The notes below the pieces were generated by a model. It saw only the letters and a list, made by a program, of their open reading frames with translations. It was not told where the DNA came from and did not search any database. Positions 1 through 8,153 of a stretch of DNA of 64,000 nt are shown here, piece after piece. Every line of letters starts with the position of its first letter. Positions within the stretch are counted from its first letter, which is position 1. Location: contig CAVVME010000003.1 of NCBI GenBank assembly GCA_963749365.1, positions 682,001 to 746,000 of the forward strand. Reading direction: 5' to 3'. A program made the translations under genes and the position numbers. The DNA comes from WHSW01 sp963749365 (GTDB taxonomy: Bacteria; Actinomycetota; Thermoleophilia; Solirubrobacterales; 70-9).

Positions 1-1187
1 AACTCTGCGACGTCGAACGAGCTGGCGGTCGAGTACTGGAACAGGTACGGCTCGCCGGCCGCGTTCTCGATCAGCCCGCCACCGGCCGCGGCCTGGTTGA
101 ACACCGGGCCGTAACTGGCGCAGACCATCGGGTTGAAGTAGGTCGTCACCGCGAGGCCGCGTTCGTGGATCGCGGCGGTCCGGGCACGTTCCGCGTCTCG
201 GCGACCCTGCTGGTCGCCACAAGGGAGGTAGTGCAAATAGGTCTGGGCGACCGAGAGCGGCACATCCGCGGCTTGAAGCTGGTCGAGCAACCCGAGCTGC
301 TCGCTCACGTTCCCGGTGGGTTGCAGCCAAGGCCCGAAAACCCACGGCGCTGCGGCCGGGGGCTGGCGACCCGTGGCCCGGGTGAGCCGCTCGAGCACGT
401 CGGCGGGCTCGGGCCCGGCGAAGAAGCGCAGCCTGAAGCGCGAAGGCGGCGGCGCGGAGGCCGGCACCGCCTCGTCCGGCGGTCCCTTGACCACCTCGAC
501 GCTCCACGAGCCGTCCTGGTCGAGGCGGAAGTAGCTCGTCTCGGGGTTGTCGACGAGGACGCCGTATCCGCCGGTCGAGAGCAGCCACGGGACCGGGTAG
601 TAGGTGGCGTCGTCACGCGGACGGAACCCCCACTCGGGGACGAAGAGCTCGATCACCGACCACTCGTCGGGCTGATAGGGCCCGTCGGCGACATAGTTCT
701 CGACCACTTTGCCGCGCTGATCGACCGCGTTCGAGCGCTCGCCGAAGCCGAGGTAGCGCTCGCCCGGATCGGCGAGGAAACCGATCCCGAGGGCCTCGAC
801 CGCCGGCCCTGGTCCGAGCACCGCGGCCTCGAGCTCGATCACGCCCTCCTGCGCGGCCCGCAGTCGGAGCTCGATCGTGCGGCCCGCCGGGTCGTTGGTC
901 GCCAGCTCGGCGAGGTACTCGTCGCCGTGCGCGGTCCCGCTCAGGGTCCGAATCGCGTGGTGCCAGACGCCGCCCGATCGAAAGCCGAGCGTCCCCGAGG
1001 GCCCTGGACCGGTCGCCGGGTCCTCCGCGAGCACCGTGGCGCCGCTCTGATCGAGCAGGGACAGTCCCCAGGGGTCGAGCGAGACATCGGCCCGCAGCGC
1101 ACCGGCGTCAGCGACGGTTACCGCCGCGGCCGGCGCGCACGCGAGCAGCGCTGCGCAGACGGCCGCAAGCGCCGCGACCCGCTTCAC
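1..1187 (-). CDS. Glycoside hydrolase family 31-like exported enzyme, 3' end cut off by the window
   Basis: The reading frame is open from a GTG at 1187 to the left edge, so the C-terminal part lies outside. The start MKRVAALAAVCAALLAC is a signal peptide with a possible lipobox (LLAC), followed by an alanine-rich stretch, so the product is probably exported or lipid-anchored. The mature part carries a GH31-type N-terminal beta-sandwich (YLGFGERSNAVDQRGK, about residue 140) and the start of the catalytic barrel (IHERGLAVTTYFNPMVCASY, about residue 340). GH31 enzymes are retaining alpha-glucosidases or alpha-xylosidases. The catalytic aspartates are outside the window, so substrate and activity cannot be judged. 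It is the last visible gene of a minus-strand run after the VOC gene, with a 37-nt gap. Confidence 0.75.
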   Translation of the reverse strand, partial: MKRVAALAAVCAALLACAPAAAVTVADAGALRADVSLDPWGLSLLDQSGATVLAEDPATGPGPSGTLGFRSGGVWHHAIRTLSGTAHGDEYLAELATNDPAGRTIELRLRAAQEGVIELEAAVLGPGPAVEALGIGFLADPGERYLGFGERSNAVDQRGKVVENYVADGPYQPDEWSVIELFVPEWGFRPRDDATYYPVPWLLSTGGYGVLVDNPETSYFRLDQDGSWSVEVVKGPPDEAVPASAPPPSRFRLRFFAGPEPADVLERLTRATGRQPPAAAPWVFGPWLQPTGNVSEQLGLLDQLQAADVPLSVAQTYLHYLPCGDQQGRRDAERARTAAIHERGLAVTTYFNPMVCASYGPVFNQAAAGGGLIENAAGEPYLFQYSTASSFDVAE

Positions 1188-1224
1188 CGCAGCGCGAGCA
1201 GGGGCCTCGATCTCGCCCCGCCGA

Positions 1225-1737
1225 TCACCCTCGCTCGAGCTCGGAGAGCAGCCCGGGAAGGTCGAGCGGGGCGGTGAACATCGCCACCCCCGACGAGCCG
1301 TCAGCCGGGCGCGGCCACTGCTCGCGCGGGCGGTCCCAGTAGAGCTCGACCCCGTTCTGGTCGGGATCGCGCAGATAGATCGCCTCGCTGACCCCGTGAT
1401 CGGAGGCGCCGTCGAGCGCGATCCCGGCGTCGAGCACGCGCCGAACCGAATCGGCGAGTGCCCGCCGGGTCGGATAGCGGATCGCGGTGTGAAAGAGGCC
1501 CGTGCTGCCGGGTGGCGGCGGCGAGCCGCCCTTCGACTGCCAGGTGTTGAGGCCGATGTGGTGGTGGTAGTCGCCGGCGGCGACGAACGCCGCATCGGCC
1601 CCGAAGCGGTCCTGGAGCTCGAACCCGAGCACCCCGGAGTAGAAGTCGAGCGCCCGGTCGAGATCGGCGACCTTGAGGTGGACATGGCCGATCTCGACCT
1701 CCGGATCGATCGGCCGATCGCCTCGCTCGTCGCTCAT
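1225..1737 (-). CDS. VOC-family (glyoxalase/extradiol dioxygenase-like) protein
   Basis: This 170-residue protein belongs to the vicinal-oxygen-chelate superfamily. The metal-binding positions of the family are visible: His in GHVHLKV near the N-terminus, His in LFHTAIRYP (about 85), and Glu in GVELYWDRP (about 138). The arrangement resembles the catechol-2,3-dioxygenase-like group, but the substrate cannot be assigned. The ATG at 1737 is chosen because the VOC fold begins at residue 14, and longer upstream reading only overlaps the RNase H gene. It lies 7 nt downstream of that gene's stop, suggesting co-transcription. Confidence 0.8.
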   Translation of the reverse strand: MSDERGDRPIDPEVEIGHVHLKVADLDRALDFYSGVLGFELQDRFGADAAFVAAGDYHHHIGLNTWQSKGGSPPPPGSTGLFHTAIRYPTRRALADSVRRVLDAGIALDGASDHGVSEAIYLRDPDQNGVELYWDRPREQWPRPADGSSGVAMFTAPLDLPGLLSELERG

Positions 1738-1744
1738 CGCCTGA

Positions 1745-2149
1745 TCATCCCGCGTCGAGCGTCTGATTGACGATCCGGTCGGCCTCGGCGTTCTGCTCGC
1801 GGGGAACGTTTCGCACCGACCAGCGCTCGAACCCGGCGAGCGCGGTGCGCGCGCGCTCGTGCAACTCGGCGAGGTTTCGGTCCTTGACCTTGTACTCGCC
1901 ACGCAGCTGGCGGACGATCAGCTCCGAGTCGCCGATCAGCTCGACCTCACATGCCCCCAGCGCCCGGGCCCGCTCGATCCCGAGCAGCATCGCCCTGTAC
2001 TCGGCGACATTGTTGGTCGCCTCGCCGATCAGCTCGCCGTGGCGCTCGATCACCTCACCGTCGGCGGTCGCCACAACCGCTGCGGTCGCCGCCGGGCCCG
2101 GGTTGCCCCGCGCCCCGCCGTCGACGTGCACGACCAGCCGCTCGGGCAA
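1745..2149 (-). CDS. RNase HI-like (reverse-transcriptase-like fold) nuclease
   Basis: A 134-residue type-1 RNase H fold. All four acidic active-site positions are present in order: Asp in HVDGGARGNPG, Glu in NNVAEYRAML, Asp in LIGDSELIVRQL, and Asp near the C-terminus in EQNAEADRIVNQ. The protein is expected to cut RNA in RNA:DNA hybrids. It resembles the compact actinobacterial/archaeal rnhA-like group without the E. coli basic protrusion. It starts 6 nt after the EF-G-like gene stops and is followed closely by the VOC gene. Confidence 0.85.
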   Translation of the reverse strand: MPERLVVHVDGGARGNPGPAATAAVVATADGEVIERHGELIGEATNNVAEYRAMLLGIERARALGACEVELIGDSELIVRQLRGEYKVKDRNLAELHERARTALAGFERWSVRNVPREQNAEADRIVNQTLDAG

Positions 2150-2155
2150 CCGGAT

Positions 2156-4249
2156 CTAGGCCTTGACGCCCTGCTCGTCGCCGGCGTTGGCCTCGGCGAT
2201 CACCTTCTGGGCGATGTGGCCCGGAACCTCGTCGTAGCGCAGGAAGTCCATCGTGTAGTCGCCGCGCCCGCCGGTGATCGCCCGCAGGTCGGGCGCGTAG
2301 TCGAGCACCTCGGCCATCGGCACCTCGGCCTTGATCTCGGTCGCCGAGCCCTTCGGCTCCATCCCCAGCGGGTGCCCGCGGCGCGAGTTGAGGTCGCCGA
2401 TCACGTCCCCGACCGCGTCCTCGGGAACGGCGATCGTCAGCTGCACGATCGGCTCCAGCAGGTAGGGGCCGGCCTCCGCGGCCGCCTGCTTGAAGGCCAT
2501 CGAGCCGGCGATTTTGAACGCCATCTCGGACGAGTCGACGCTGTGGTGCTGACCGTCGAAGAGGCGCACCTTGACGTCCTTGACCGGATACCCGGCGAGC
2601 ACCCCGTTCGCCATCGCCTCGACGATCCCCTTCTCGACCGCGGGGATGAACCCGCCCGGGATCACGCCGCCCTTGATCGCGTTGACGAACTCGAATCCCG
2701 CCCCCTGCTCGTTCGGCTCGAGCTCGATCTTGCAGTCGCCGAACTGGCCCCGGCCCCCGGTCTGCTTCTTGTATCGGCCGTGGGCCTTGGCCGGGCTGCG
2801 GATCGTCTCGATGTAGGGCACCTGCGGCGGATGCAGCTCGATCTCGGCGCCGAAGCGGCTCCTGATCCGGTCGACGATCACCTCGACGTGGACCTGGGTC
2901 AGCCCGGCGATGATCTGCTCGCCGGTCTCGGCGTCGCGGTGCACGTCGAGGGTCGGGTCCTCCTCGGAGAGCCGGCGGATCGCGGTCGCCGCCTTCTCCT
3001 CGTCGCCCTTCGACTTCGGCTCGTAGGCGAAGGCCATAACCGGCGCCGGCAGGGCGAGGGTGCGGAACCGGATCGGGGTCTCCTTGGCGGCGAGGACGTC
3101 GCCGGCGCGGGTCTCGCGCAGCTTTGCGACCGCCCCGATGTCACCCGGCCCGAGCTCGTCGATCGGCGCCAGCTCCTTGCCCTCGGGCGCCGAGAGCTGG
3201 CCGATCCGCTCCTTCGATCGCTGGACCGCGTTGTACGCGTGCGAGTCGGAGCTCAGCACCCCCGAGTAGACGCGCAGGATGTTGACCCTGCCGGTGTAGG
3301 GGTCGGCCGTGGTCTTGAAGACGAACGCGAGCAGCTCGCCCGACTCGTCGGGCTCGATCTCGACCGGCTCCCCGTCGGCGCCGAGCGCGCTCACCCCGCC
3401 GCGCATCGCGGGCGACGGCAGGTCCTCGACCAGCGCCTCGAGCAGCCGGTTGGTGCCCAGATTACGGGTCGCGACCCCGCAGGTGACCGGGAACAGATGC
3501 CCCTCGGTGACCCCCTTCTTCAGCGCCGCGACGATCTCCTCATGCGAGATCTCCTCCCCCTCGAGGTAGCGCTCCATCAGCTCGTCGGAGTTCTCGGCCA
3601 CCTCGTCCATCAGCTTCTCGCGGTATTCCTCGGCCTGGGCGCGAAGCTCGTCCGGGATCTCGATCTGGGTCGCATTCCCCCGCCCCTCGCCCTCGTACTC
3701 GAACGCGGTCATGTCGATCAGATCGATCACGCCGCGGACCTCGTGCTCGGAGCCAATCGGGATCTCGGTGGCGACGACGTGCTGGCCGAAGGCGGCCTTG
3801 AGCGACTCGAGGGCGCGGAAGAAGTCGGCCCGCTCGCGGTCGAGCATGTTGACGAACAGCAGCCGCGCCAGGCCCTCGTCGTCGGCGCGCGCCCAGAGCC
3901 GCTCGGTGTGGACCTCGACCCCCATCACGCCGTTGACGACGAAGACCGCCGAGTCGACCACTCGCAGCGCCCCCAGCGTGTCGGCGACGAAGCTCGGCTC
4001 GCCGGGGGTGTCGATCATGTTCACCTTGCGGCCGTCGTGCTCGAACGAGGTCACCGCGGCGCCGATCGACATCCCACGCTCCTGCTCGTCGGGCTCGAAG
4101 TCGCAGACGGTGGTCCCGTCGTCGGCCTTGCCGAGCCTGTTGACGACGCCCGACTCGAACAGGATCGCCTCGGCGAGGCTGGTCTTGCCGCTGCCCCGGT
4201 GACCGACTAGCGCGACGTTGCGGATCCGGTCGGGAGCCTTGTGGGCCAT
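2156..4249 (-). CDS. EF-G-like translational GTPase (EF-G paralogue)
   Basis: The 697-residue product has EF-G domain order: a GTPase domain with P-loop GHRGSGKT (16-23), switch region ERGMSIGAA, G3 motif DTPGEPSF, a domain-II barrel, and domains III-V. The GTPase motifs depart from canonical EF-G: DTPGEPSF replaces DTPGHVDF and NMLDRERADF replaces the usual NKMD. This fits the EF-G-like/FusA2 subgroup rather than the essential elongation factor, which is normally next to rpsL-rpsG-tuf. Its role is not known from sequence. It starts 9 nt downstream of the sigma-factor gene and is probably co-transcribed. Confidence 0.85.
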   Translation of the reverse strand: MAHKAPDRIRNVALVGHRGSGKTSLAEAILFESGVVNRLGKADDGTTVCDFEPDEQERGMSIGAAVTSFEHDGRKVNMIDTPGEPSFVADTLGALRVVDSAVFVVNGVMGVEVHTERLWARADDEGLARLLFVNMLDRERADFFRALESLKAAFGQHVVATEIPIGSEHEVRGVIDLIDMTAFEYEGEGRGNATQIEIPDELRAQAEEYREKLMDEVAENSDELMERYLEGEEISHEEIVAALKKGVTEGHLFPVTCGVATRNLGTNRLLEALVEDLPSPAMRGGVSALGADGEPVEIEPDESGELLAFVFKTTADPYTGRVNILRVYSGVLSSDSHAYNAVQRSKERIGQLSAPEGKELAPIDELGPGDIGAVAKLRETRAGDVLAAKETPIRFRTLALPAPVMAFAYEPKSKGDEEKAATAIRRLSEEDPTLDVHRDAETGEQIIAGLTQVHVEVIVDRIRSRFGAEIELHPPQVPYIETIRSPAKAHGRYKKQTGGRGQFGDCKIELEPNEQGAGFEFVNAIKGGVIPGGFIPAVEKGIVEAMANGVLAGYPVKDVKVRLFDGQHHSVDSSEMAFKIAGSMAFKQAAAEAGPYLLEPIVQLTIAVPEDAVGDVIGDLNSRRGHPLGMEPKGSATEIKAEVPMAEVLDYAPDLRAITGGRGDYTMDFLRYDEVPGHIAQKVIAEANAGDEQGVKA

Positions 4250-4258
4250 GGCCGAAAG

Positions 4259-5032
4259 CTATAGGACGAAGCGCGAGCGCAGGCCAATCACGGCCTTGGT
4301 GTGAAGCTGGGAGACACGCGACTCGGTCACCCCGAGCACCTCGCCGATCTCGCGCAGGGTGAGGTTCTCGTAGTAGTAGAGGGCGATCACCAACCGCTCG
4401 CGCTCGGGCAGCGACTCGATCGCGTCTGCGAGCCGGTCCTTGACCTCCGATGTCTGCGCCTCGTCGTGGGGATCGATCGCGTCGGGGTCCTGAATCGTGT
4501 CGAGGACCGAGACCTGGCTGCCACCCTCGGGGTCGGCGAACGTCCACAGGTCGTCGAGGGCGAGGACCGAGGAGTTGGCGATCTGCAGCAGGGCGTCGCG
4601 GAACTCCTCGACGGTGATCGCCAGCTTATCGGCCATCTCCTCGTCGGTCGGGGCCCGCCCCAGCGTTGCCTCCAGGGCCGCGTGGGCCTTCTCGATCTCG
4701 CGCGCGCGGGCGCGGACCGAGCGCGGGACCCAGTCGAGCGAGCGCAGCTCGTCGATGATCGCGCCCTTGACCCGGGCGACGGCGAAGGTCTCGAACTTGA
4801 TGTCGCGCTCGGGCTCGAAGCGCTCGATCGCGCCGATCAGGCCGAGCAGCCCGTAGGAGATCAGATCGGATTCCTCGACGTGCGATGGCAGCCCCGAGGC
4901 CATCCGCCCGGCGATGAACTTGACCAACGGCGAGTAGGCGACCACGAGGCGCTCGCGGGCCTTCTCGTCGCCGTCCTCCTTGTAGCGACGCCAGAGGTCG
5001 CGAAGCTCGACTGCCTTGACGTTCGTTTCCAT
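4259..5032 (-). CDS. RNA polymerase sigma factor, FliA/WhiG family
   Basis: This is a 257-residue sigma-70 group 3 factor. Region 2 is clear (LVVAYSPLVKFIAGRMA, DLISYGLLGLIGAIERFEP, FETFAVARVKGAIIDELRS) and leads into WVPRSVRAR. Region 3 follows (REIEKAHAALEATLGR). Region 4 has a helix-turn-helix (LTLREIGEVLGVTESRVSQL) near the C-terminus. Order and spacing match FliA (flagella) and WhiG (sporulation) factors. The ATG at 5032 is used because longer reading runs into the XerD frame, and AAGAGG lies just upstream. No anti-sigma factor (FlgM-like) is adjacent. Confidence 0.88.
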   Translation of the reverse strand: METNVKAVELRDLWRRYKEDGDEKARERLVVAYSPLVKFIAGRMASGLPSHVEESDLISYGLLGLIGAIERFEPERDIKFETFAVARVKGAIIDELRSLDWVPRSVRARAREIEKAHAALEATLGRAPTDEEMADKLAITVEEFRDALLQIANSSVLALDDLWTFADPEGGSQVSVLDTIQDPDAIDPHDEAQTSEVKDRLADAIESLPERERLVIALYYYENLTLREIGEVLGVTESRVSQLHTKAVIGLRSRFVL

Positions 5033-5078
5033 CCTCTTGGCCGGGTCGAAATCTAGCGTCGGTCCTGTTGCGGGGCGC

Positions 5079-6008
5079 TCAGGCGCGCGGATGTGCCTTC
5101 GCGTATTCGCTCGCCAGGCGTGAGGGCTCGACTCGGGTGTAGATCTGGGTCGTGGACAGGCTCGAGTGCCCGAGCAGCTCCTGGATCGAGCGCAGATCGG
5201 CGCCGCCCTCGAGCAGGTGGGTGGCGAACGAGTGGCGCAGGGTGTGCGGTGAGACCCGGCCCGCCACCGCCGCCTCACGGACCCACTTCTCCAGTCGCCG
5301 GCGCACGTCGGAAGGTCCCAGGGGGCGACCGCGACGCGAGACGAACAGCGCCTGCTCGTCGGCGGGCGGCCCGAGCGCGTGGCGGGCGCGGTCGAGGTAG
5401 CTGCGCAGGGCCCGCTGGGCCGGCTCGCCGATCGGCACGACGCGGGTCTTGGCGCCCTTGCCGGTCACGCGCACGGTCTCGGACTCGAAGTCGAGCGCGC
5501 CGAGATCGAGCGAGACGATCTCGTCGGCGCGCAGCCCGCACGAGTAGGCGAGCTCGAACAGGGCCCGATCGCGGACCTCGAGTGGCCCGGTGGCCGGGAT
5601 CCGCTCGAGCAGCGAGGCGACCTCGTCGCGGCCGAGCACCCGCGGCAGGCGCGAGTCGCGCTTCGGCGTCGGCAGCAGGTCCGCGGGGTTGCTGACCGCC
5701 TGCCCGGTGGCGAGCAGGTGGGCGTGCAGCCCACGCGCCGCGGCGAGCTTTCGCCCGACACTGGTCCTCGCCAGACGGCGCTCCGAGAGTGCCGCCGCGT
5801 AGGCGCGCAGATCGCGGTATTCGAGCTCACCGGGCTCACGCCCGCGCGCCGTCGCCCACGCCCCGAGCTCGAGCAGGTCGCGCCGATAGGCGCGCAAGGT
5901 GGCCGCCGCCGCGCCGCGCGTGGTCAGCTCGCGCGCATAGGACTCGAGCGCCGCCTGCCAGGCGGCGCTTGGCTCCAGCTCCTCGGCAGGCAGGGCGGGC
6001 ACGGGCAC
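5079..6008 (-). CDS. xerD: Tyrosine recombinase, XerC/XerD type
   Basis: A 309-residue protein with an N-terminal SAM-like core-binding domain (about 15-105) and a C-terminal tyrosine-recombinase domain. All catalytic residues are visible: Arg in SCGLRADEI, Lys in GKGAKTRVV, His-x-x-Arg in PHTLRHSF (255-258), His in LLGHSSLSTT (281), and nucleophile Tyr in TQIYTRV (290). Length and motifs match chromosome-dimer-resolving XerC/D rather than phage integrases. It lies about 2 kb from the left boundary of the SnoaL island, but nothing in the sequence links the two. Confidence 0.9.
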   Translation of the reverse strand: MPVPALPAEELEPSAAWQAALESYARELTTRGAAAATLRAYRRDLLELGAWATARGREPGELEYRDLRAYAAALSERRLARTSVGRKLAAARGLHAHLLATGQAVSNPADLLPTPKRDSRLPRVLGRDEVASLLERIPATGPLEVRDRALFELAYSCGLRADEIVSLDLGALDFESETVRVTGKGAKTRVVPIGEPAQRALRSYLDRARHALGPPADEQALFVSRRGRPLGPSDVRRRLEKWVREAAVAGRVSPHTLRHSFATHLLEGGADLRSIQELLGHSSLSTTQIYTRVEPSRLASEYAKAHPRA

Positions 6009-6061
6009 GAGGTCAGATTCGCCACCGCCTCACCGACGCCTGCCGCTGCAACGGCACCGCG

Positions 6062-7099
6062 CTACCCGATATAGATGGGGGTTCCTACGTCAACTTGGTC
6101 GTAGAGCTCGATCACGTCCGGAATCGCCATCCGCACGCAGCCGTGCGAGGCGGCGCTGCCGAGCGAGCCGATGTCATCGGTGCCGTGGATGCCGGCGCCG
6201 TCGTAGATCCCCATCCAGCGCTCCTTGAGCGGGTTCTCGGGCACCCCGCCGGGGACCGTGGTGCCGGCCAGGTCGCCCGCCCAACCGGAGTCGGGGACGT
6301 TCCAGGCCGGGTCGACCTGCTTGTTCTGGATGCTATAGAGCCCGGCGGGTGTGTCGAAGCCCTGGGCCCCGATCGCGACCGTGTAGGTCTTCGCCGCCTC
6401 GAGATCCGTCCACAGGGTGAGCTCGAAGCTCGAGCGATCGACGGTCAAATAGGTCGGGTACTGGGCGGCGAGCTCGTCGGTGGTCACCTCGGGGGCGACC
6501 CGGTCGACCGGCGCCGAGACGGTTCGCCGCTTCGGGCTCTGCACCGCCGACTCGAGCTTCGAGCGCAGCTCGTCGGTGTCGAGCGCGATCCCGTCAGCGC
6601 CCTTGACCGGGCTGAGCGAGGTCGGGGTCGGCTCGATCGAGGCGTCGACTGGCTCGCGGTCGACCTCGGCCGCGACCTTGGCGATGAACTCGTCCAGGGA
6701 CTTGCCCGAGTAGGTGATCTGAGGCGAGATCGCGATGTCGACCTCCCCCCCGGTCGCGTAGCGCCAGACCCGGGTCGGCAGGCCGCCGTCCTGGCTCTCG
6801 GCGAGCGCGCGGTCGACCATTCCCTCGACGTCGGAGCTGACCCCGAGCTTCTCGGGGCTGAGCTGATACTTGACGCCCTCGAAGGTGACGGTGACCGGCT
6901 CTCGCAGCGGCTCGACCAGCTTCGCTTCGACAGCCTTGCGGGCCTCGGCCTCGGTCATCGCGGCGACGTCGACGCCGCCGATCGTCACCCCCTCGGCGAT
7001 CTCGTCCTTGCGCGTGGAATCCCAGGCGTAGGCACCAACCGCGCTGACGAGCAGGACGGCGACCAAGACGAAGAGAGTGATCTGAAGCTTGCGTCCCAC
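6062..7099 (-). CDS. Membrane-anchored L,D-transpeptidase (YkuD) with a VanW/PG-binding-like N-terminal domain
   Basis: The 345-residue protein begins with one membrane anchor (ITLFVLVAVLLVSAVGAYAW, 7-26). A peptidoglycan-binding-4-like domain follows (about 40-220). The C-terminal YkuD domain has the catalytic signature HGTDDIG (His 305) to SHGCVRM (Cys 321). YkuD enzymes make 3-3 cross-links in peptidoglycan by acyl transfer on the active-site cysteine. It acts outside the membrane in the cell wall. It is transcribed divergently from the cyclo-ligase-like gene at 7253. Confidence 0.9.
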   Translation of the reverse strand: MGRKLQITLFVLVAVLLVSAVGAYAWDSTRKDEIAEGVTIGGVDVAAMTEAEARKAVEAKLVEPLREPVTVTFEGVKYQLSPEKLGVSSDVEGMVDRALAESQDGGLPTRVWRYATGGEVDIAISPQITYSGKSLDEFIAKVAAEVDREPVDASIEPTPTSLSPVKGADGIALDTDELRSKLESAVQSPKRRTVSAPVDRVAPEVTTDELAAQYPTYLTVDRSSFELTLWTDLEAAKTYTVAIGAQGFDTPAGLYSIQNKQVDPAWNVPDSGWAGDLAGTTVPGGVPENPLKERWMGIYDGAGIHGTDDIGSLGSAASHGCVRMAIPDVIELYDQVDVGTPIYIG

Positions 7100-7236
7100 C
7101 GGTCGAAAGGAGTGTAGGGCGGCACTTCGACACCGCCCCGCGGCTTCCTATCGTGCAATCGCAGGTTCAGATCCTCGTGCCCGCCGGGCACCCCCCAGCG
7201 TCGGCGGGCGGACGCATGTACGAGCGCCGGCGCGCA

Positions 7237-7242
7237 TAGACT
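7237..7242 (+). promoter_or_regulatory. Candidate -10 box for the cyclo-ligase-like gene
   Basis: TAGACT lies 10 nt before the ATG at 7253, and there is no Shine-Dalgarno sequence. This fits a leaderless transcript. It is one of several such boxes in the window. Confidence 0.4.
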
Positions 7243-7252
7243 CCCGCTCCCG

Positions 7253-7966
7253 ATGCGGTCCAAGGATCAGGTCAGGCGCGCCGTCTGGAAGGCGATGGAC
7301 CGCGAAGGGGTGTCGCGGTTCCCCGGCGCCGAGGGCAGGATCCCCAACTTCGCCGGGGCGAAGCTGGCCGCCGACAAGCTCGCCGGGCATCGGACCTGGA
7401 AGCGCGCCCAGGTGATCAAGGCGAATCCCGACTCGCCGCAGACGCATGTCCGGCGCCTGGCGCTCGAGGACGGCAAGACGATCGTGATGGCGGTCCCGCG
7501 GCTTCGCGACAAGCATCCTTTCCGGCTCCTCGATCCACGCAAGCTGAGCGCCAAGCAGGTCCGCGAAGCGGCGACGATCAAGGGCGCCTTGCGCCACGGC
7601 CGGGTCGTCGCCGACGAGAAGCTGCCCGAGATCGACCTCGTCGTCTGCGGCTCGGTCGGCGTCAACCTCAACGGGGCGCGGATCGGCAAGGGCGGCGGCT
7701 TCTCCGACATCGAGTACGGCCTGCTGATCGAGGCGGGCAAGATCGACGACCACACGGTCGTCGTCACCACCTGTCACCCGATTCAGATCCTGCGCGAGAA
7801 CCTGATGATGCTCGACCACGACCTCCCGGTCGACCTGATCGCCACCCCGCGGGCGGTGATCGAGGTCGAACGCGACAATCCTCGACCACGCGGCATCCTC
7901 TGGAATCACCTCCAGCCGCCGCAGATTCACGAGATCCCGATCCTCGAGCGGATGGGGTACGCCTAA
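7253..7966 (+). CDS. 5-formyltetrahydrofolate cyclo-ligase family protein
   Basis: This 237-residue protein carries the cyclo-ligase signature GARIGKGGGFSDIEYG (about 141-156), which holds the ATP/phosphate-binding loop of methenyl-THF synthetase-type enzymes. Those enzymes convert 5-formyl-THF to 5,10-methenyl-THF using ATP. It is longer than YgfA-type enzymes (about 190 residues) and looks more like the MTHFSD-like subgroup, so the exact reaction is uncertain. The last 14 codons (QIHEIPILERMGYA) are duplicated at 11580-11625, directly before the hydrolase gene. The two genes were probably once adjacent. Confidence 0.75.
   Translation: MRSKDQVRRAVWKAMDREGVSRFPGAEGRIPNFAGAKLAADKLAGHRTWKRAQVIKANPDSPQTHVRRLALEDGKTIVMAVPRLRDKHPFRLLDPRKLSAKQVREAATIKGALRHGRVVADEKLPEIDLVVCGSVGVNLNGARIGKGGGFSDIEYGLLIEAGKIDDHTVVVTTCHPIQILRENLMMLDHDLPVDLIATPRAVIEVERDNPRPRGILWNHLQPPQIHEIPILERMGYA
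7912..7966 (+). repeat. Left copy of a 55-bp direct repeat (3' end of the cyclo-ligase gene); candidate attL-like boundary
   Basis: It matches 11571-11625, with 42 of the last 46 bases identical. All four differences in that 46-nt part are in third codon positions or the stop codon: ATT/ATC, GGG/GGC, GCC/GCG and TAA/TGA. The two copies bracket the SnoaL/acetyltransferase island. Confidence 0.7.
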
Positions 7967-7985
7967 CCGCTTTATCCAAGCGGTT
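7965..7985 (+). terminator. Perfect 8-bp hairpin just after the cyclo-ligase stop
   Basis: AACCGCTT and AAGCGGTT flank a 5-nt loop (TATCC) and are followed by TTCT. It is a plausible weak intrinsic terminator. It sits immediately inside the left repeat, so it may instead be part of a recombination site. Confidence 0.5.
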
Positions 7986-7994
7986 TCTAGTTGC

Positions 7995-8027
7995 GGTGCG
8001 CCAGTGGTGCGCCAGCCGGTGCGCCAG
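7995..8027 (+). repeat. Three direct copies of GGTGCGCCAG
   Basis: Copies begin at 7995, 8006 and 8018, a spacing of 11-12 nt (about one helical turn). The related 9-mer GTGCGCCAG recurs at 9769, just beyond the fourth SnoaL gene. These could be protein-binding iterons or remnants of recombination. There is no gene in this 187-nt intergenic region. Confidence 0.5.
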
Positions 8028-8138
8028 TCAGCACCTCGCCAGCACCGCGAGCGGCCTCGGTCGCGCGGTCGATCTGCGTGCTGTGCGGCGGTCTGCGGAG
8101 CAAGCGATTCCGCGCCTACGACCTTCCCCCCGTCGCGG

Positions 8139-8144
8139 GATACT
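8139..8144 (+). promoter_or_regulatory. SnoaL-cassette promoter, -10 GATACT
   Basis: GATACT is followed by exactly 9 nt (GAGCGGGCG) and then the ATG at 8154. The same box and 9-nt spacing precede the SnoaL-like genes at 11098, 24031 and 24522. The arrangement implies a leaderless mRNA. Confidence 0.6.
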
Positions 8145-8153
8145 GAGCGGGCG

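Noticed and set aside
1859..4210. A 783-codon plus-strand open frame opposite the EF-G-like gene, and similar long frames opposite smc, recG, yloV and aroA
   Set aside because: They are the antisense of clearly conserved genes in GC-rich DNA, where stop codons are rare. Their translations are Arg/Leu/Asp-rich, low-complexity and show no domains.
5079..6008. The Xer-type recombinase as the integrase of the SnoaL island
   Set aside because: It lies outside the bracketed segment, is of housekeeping XerC/D length, and belongs to a separate minus-strand run. Nothing ties it to the direct repeats.
7155..7185. tRNA-like stretch GCAGGTTCAGATCCTCG before the cyclo-ligase gene
   Set aside because: The T-arm stem does not pair properly and no acceptor or anticodon stem can be drawn. 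At most it is a decayed relic.
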